64,000 nt of DNA. It comes from Lutjanus erythropterus (lineage: Eukaryota > Chordata > Actinopteri > Lutjaniformes > Lutjanidae). Below the pieces are notes generated by a model. The model saw nothing but the letters and a program-made list of their open reading frames with translations, searched no databases and had not been told where the DNA came from. The translations under genes were made by a program, and so were the position numbers. The stretch spans positions 25,853,922-25,917,921 of the forward strand of contig CM034599.1 of NCBI GenBank assembly GCA_020091685.1. Direction: 5' to 3'. Numbering within the stretch: position 1 is the stretch's first letter; each line of letters starts with the position of its first letter. This document shows positions 60,201 to 64,000 of the stretch, piece by piece.

Positions 60201-61193
60201 GCTCATTCATTGGTTGACACACAGATGATTTATTGTCCTGGCAATAGATTTACCCGTGACTCAACAGGCAAATATTTGTTTTGTAAAAAACAGTATGCAA
60301 AAAAGACGGAGCAGGTAGAGAGAGGATTTTATTTATCAGACCTCACTTTGTCTTTCTCGGTTTGCGTTTTTCTGGCTGCGTTCTTGCTCTAAAACAGCAC
60401 ATGGATGGTTGGTAGACTGACTGGAAGTCTAGACACGATCAGCTTTTGTTTCCTGGTCCTATAGCCACAGGTGAAGTGGAGTCATTACAGGTTTTAGACA
60501 GGCAGCAGACAGCTTCAGTGTTGTGTCTGCATGAAGGTCACAGTTTGCCTCACAGCACGTCTAGGACATTGTCTCTGCAGTAAACAAATAAAGCACGATG
60601 TGTTCATTATTCTTCAAGGAGAAATGAGAGGATAGGAACGCTTACACTTATGCACACTTTATAAATCACACACACACACACACATGCACAGATCTTCTGT
60701 GACCTTCCACCTACGCCAGGCTGCAGCCTCCAGTGTGAGTTCTGGGAAGTGAGGAGTGAGCGTGATAGCTTACATTTCATTGTCCTTGGTGGAAATAAGC
60801 ACCGCTGTATCAGTTTTCACAGTCAAAGCTCTGCCAGTTGCTTTGCTTTTGTCACTGCCCGCTAATGAGACTCTGTCGCTCTCTGCACAATTTCAGGTTT
60901 TTTGTTCTAACAGAATAAAACACCTACCCAGTTTTAAGCCAAAATAAACGCTTCACTCTTTCCACACTGTGTTCTGCGAATACTGAGAATGTGTCGTACC
61001 ACTTTTGAACTCACATTTCATAGCGATCTGTTTTTAGTTTTCATAAAGTTGTTGGCACAATCAGTGTGTTTTATTCGTTTCTCTGTGTGTGTCACTGAAC
61101 ACCTGCTCTATGATTTCAGGTTACACTAAGTTAATGTTTTCTTCACACTGAAAACTGTGTTCCCATGGTGTGAAAGGGACCAAATGTAGGCTC
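57276..61193 (+). other. Start of putative intron 1
   Basis: No second exon is seen. The open frames 57386-57712 and 58488-58679 lack splice context and family resemblance. 59225-59650 contains a separate repeat. The intron presumably runs past 64000, giving a first intron above 6.7 kb, as is common in developmental receptor genes. Confidence 0.5.
59225..59650. repeat. 'cttgaaaatgcttga' repeat
   Basis: 'Aaagtcttgaaagtttgg', 'agtccttgaaaaatgcttga' and 'gtgtctgaaaatgcttgaatt' recur in the style of a vertebrate repeat made of 'tccttgaaaatgcttgaatttt' motifs. Its ends and class are not determined. Confidence 0.4.
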
Positions 61194-61670
61194 TTAAAGG
61201 AACAGTTTGAATTATTTGAAGTGGATTTGTATGAGGCACTTATCAATCATCATTGTATTACCTACAGTATATGGTGGTTAACACGCCTCCAGTTTGGGAA
61301 AGAAGTAGGAGCACCAGTGTAGGAAGTTAAGCAATGTACGGTTGTGAACAGGGTCAACAGTAGGGCTGGATATCAGTGATCAATACCTTTAAGACGGTGA
61401 TACTACTGTAAGTAGTATTAAAACTTATCTAGTTAAACAATACCTACATTCAATCCTGTTGGTACCCAGAGCTACAAAAAAAATGTGTTTTTTCTCACAG
61501 CCAGTCACGGTAAGCTTTCTTCATAAAGAAGAACAGAAGAAAAGGTATGAAGCGAAGCACTTGTTTGGTATCAGTATAACGTTAAGGGTACTGGTATCAG
61601 TATTTTTTTAAACCATACTCAGCCTTAGTCAGCAGTGCTATATTTAGAATATTTTTCAAAGAGAGAGGTA
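61194..61670 (+). repeat. Teleost repeat X, copy 3, split by an insertion
   Basis: It starts TTAAAGGAACAGTTTGAATT (about 61194-61213), the reverse complement of the ends of copies 1 and 2. It continues with 'gtatgaggcacttatcaatc', 'cctccagtttggg', 'agtaggagcaccagtgtaggaag' and 'taagcaatgtacggttgtg', all matching copy 1 read on the minus strand. The sequence is broken at 61361 by a hAT-like element and resumes at 61628 for a short distance. The right edge is approximate. Confidence 0.7.
61361..61627. mobile_element. 267-bp hAT-like MITE nested in repeat X
   Basis: The left end TAGGGCTGGATAT and the reverse complement of the right end, TAAGGCTGAGTAT, are inverted repeats (three mismatches). 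The flanking octamers GTCAACAG (61353-61360) and GTCAGCAG (61628-61635) match at seven of eight positions, as expected for a hAT target duplication. Internal 'ggtatcagtat' strings resemble other fish hAT sub-termini. No coding frame is present. The nesting shows it inserted after repeat X. Confidence 0.8.

Positions 61671-64000
<2,330 letters not shown>

Overview
This window looks like single-copy teleost fish DNA that is almost entirely non-coding. The base composition is AT-rich, long (TG)n/(CA)n tracts are frequent, and there are many old, short, non-autonomous DNA transposons of types common in ray-finned fish (hAT-like, piggyBac-like and CACTG-ended elements). No prokaryotic gene organisation, tRNA, rRNA, CRISPR array or intact transposon gene could be supported. 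Most long open frames are explained by CA/TG tracts or are of a length expected by chance in 64 kb.

The one gene start I can support is on the + strand near the right end. A GC-richer promoter/5'UTR zone (about 56650-57169) leads to an ATG at 57170 in good context. It opens a 35-codon exon with a signal-peptide-like sequence, cut in phase 1 by a strong donor at 57276. Everything to the right (57276-64000) would be the first part of intron 1. It carries a (TG)n tract of about 111 bp and a nested transposon. The gene is a secreted or membrane protein that I cannot name from this exon. The 56 kb to the left is either its upstream intergenic region or the introns of another or longer transcript. 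Two splice-site-flanked + strand segments, 26380-26450 (the better one) and 43298-43535, are candidate exons. They join in an open frame, but I recognise no protein family.

Mobile and repeat content, left to right: a complete hAT-like MITE with exact 8-bp target duplication (2520-3168); an unclassified repeat Z hosting a small hAT-like element (6115-7230); a long-armed fold-back element (15861-16530); CACTG-ended MITEs (18048-18230 and 30141-30683); two minus-oriented copies of a teleost repeat X (about 19790-20137 and 33560-33950); a second copy of the small hAT element (34962-35352) and an inverted third copy (48480-48817); a piggyBac-like TTAA-flanked MITE (35441-35785); a degenerate tandem array of roughly 55-60 bp GGTTCT units (38526-39310); a deleted hAT element still carrying a transposase C-terminal fossil (50852-51703); and a third copy of X (from 61194) split by a 267-bp hAT-like element (61361-61627).

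The remaining stretches are described as blocks in which I see no supportable gene. No new multi-gene system is present. The points most worth checking are the first coding exon and its upstream ORF, the candidate upstream exons, and the well-delimited transposon insertions.
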